A DNA stretch of 64,000 nucleotides from Dipetalonema caudispina (Eukaryota > Nematoda > Chromadorea > Rhabditida > Onchocercidae): contig JABVXV010000161.1 of assembly GCA_013365325.1 (NCBI GenBank), positions 1-64,000 on the forward strand. Reading direction: 5' to 3'. The notes under the pieces were generated by a model. That model made no database searches. It was given only the letters and a program-made list of their open reading frames with translations, and was not told the DNA's origin. A program made the translations under genes and the position numbers. Positions 63,385-64,000 of this stretch are shown here, in pieces. Numbering within the stretch: position 1 is the stretch's first letter; every line of letters starts with the position of its first letter.

Positions 63385-64000
63385 ATGAACTCATCAGCAA
63401 AGGTAGCGACATCGATGAGTGACGTAGAACGGGCTAAATTGATCAAAGAAATGGACGATGATTTGGATCATTTTATTGATAGCCTTGCCAGACAGGTTTC
63501 TTCCTTTATTCCAGGTCAAACCTCCGGGATAGCGAATAGTCGAATTAATCTTTTTTTCTAGCCTCGCTTCATGAAACAGTTTAAAGTGATATTTGGAATC
63601 TATGTTCTCATCCTAGTAATAGTTCACTTATGCATATCATTCCCACATTTTTTATTGCTTCAATAAAGAAATGAGAGTGGACACTTGATTTGTAATGCTT
63701 ATTATTCTAATAAAGAGACAGAAAACATACATTAATGTGTTTTTTATTTCAAAAAAGATTTGAAGGAACCAAAGAAACCGTTTGTTTATGATGAGTGGTG
63801 TAGGGAGATCGATCAGCACCCAGCGTTTATGACTGTTTTGCAACCTGATGAAAATGGCGAATTTTCCGAGGCTGTTCAGGCTTTACAGGTATAGACACCA
63901 CACATAGTTGCTTTTTTTTAGACATATTCTTGTATATTCCCACTTCATTTTTGGGAGGCTTCAAATTGCTTGGTAAATATTTACCTTGTTTCAGGCATTA
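63385..64000 (+). CDS. TTC4: Tetratricopeptide repeat protein 4 (TTC4/Cns1), 5' part only
   Basis: Exons at 63385-63495 and 63766-63888 join in phase 0. A third exon begins at 63995 (GCA TTA) and runs off the window. The visible 78 residues include EMDDDLDHFIDSLARQ, KPFVYDEWCREIDQHPAFM and EFSEAVQALQAL. These match the N-terminal region of TTC4, with its D(E/D)xW...xPxFM block ahead of the TPR domain. TTC4/Cns1 is an Hsp90 and Hsp70 co-chaperone linked to translation elongation in yeast. The TPR repeats are beyond the window. An in-frame ATG at 63316 exists, but splicing at the TTTTGCAG ending at 63333 would remove it and leave 63385 as the start. The exon 2 acceptor (TTGAAG/GAA) is poor, but it is the only one that keeps the frame. 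Confidence 0.65.

Overview
This window is eukaryotic nuclear DNA and most likely comes from a filarial or other spirurid nematode. It is very AT-rich. Genes are split into many small exons with GT..AG introns. Several start codons sit 1-51 nt after a pyrimidine-rich AG, as expected for spliced-leader trans-splicing. The recognisable proteins (uS4/RPS9, a short ATP synthase epsilon, class I Rab11-FIP, Arp10, Nup85) fit a nematode. The species call is inference. All exon models were built by hand from reading frame, splice sites and family resemblance. Where I say a model closes, the exon phases join and the total length is a multiple of three.

Layout. 1-5344: gene-free, AT-rich, with (ATT)n blocks. 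5345-8937 (+): kelch/beta-propeller-like protein of unknown role, with an open frame continuing to 9181 in another register. 9588-10846 (-): ribosomal protein S9, tail-to-tail with the previous gene. 11755-12564 (+): orphan small secreted or membrane glycoprotein. 12730-13071: a 100-N assembly gap between two identical 121-bp copies. 13876-17747 (+): RRP9, the U3 snoRNP WD40 protein. 17748-26570: gene-poor, microsatellites and homopolymers. 26571-30834 (+): Rab11-FIP. 33157-38602 (+): nucleoporin Nup85. 40960-44344 (+): Arp10/Arp11 of dynactin. 49132-49296 (+): mitochondrial ATP synthase epsilon, a 54-residue gene. 49742-58189 (+): SLAIN-like microtubule plus-end protein. 58190-63384: gene-poor. 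63385 to the right edge (+): 5' part of TTC4/Cns1.

Most genes are housekeeping: ribosome and rRNA processing (RPS9, RRP9), nuclear pore (Nup85), dynein/dynactin and microtubule ends (Arp10, SLAIN-like), recycling endosomes (Rab11-FIP), mitochondrial ATP synthesis, and an Hsp90/Hsp70 co-chaperone (TTC4). I see no shared pathway or cassette, apart from a possible two-gene operon (ATP synthase epsilon plus SLAIN-like). I found no mobile element with coding capacity, CRISPR array, rRNA or tRNA. The most notable points are the SLAIN-like gene with its EB-binding motif and possible 129-nt cassette exon, the hidden epsilon gene with a poly(A) signal against the next gene's acceptor, a likely C-terminal frameshift in the kelch-like gene, and small duplications carrying splice-site or exon sequence.
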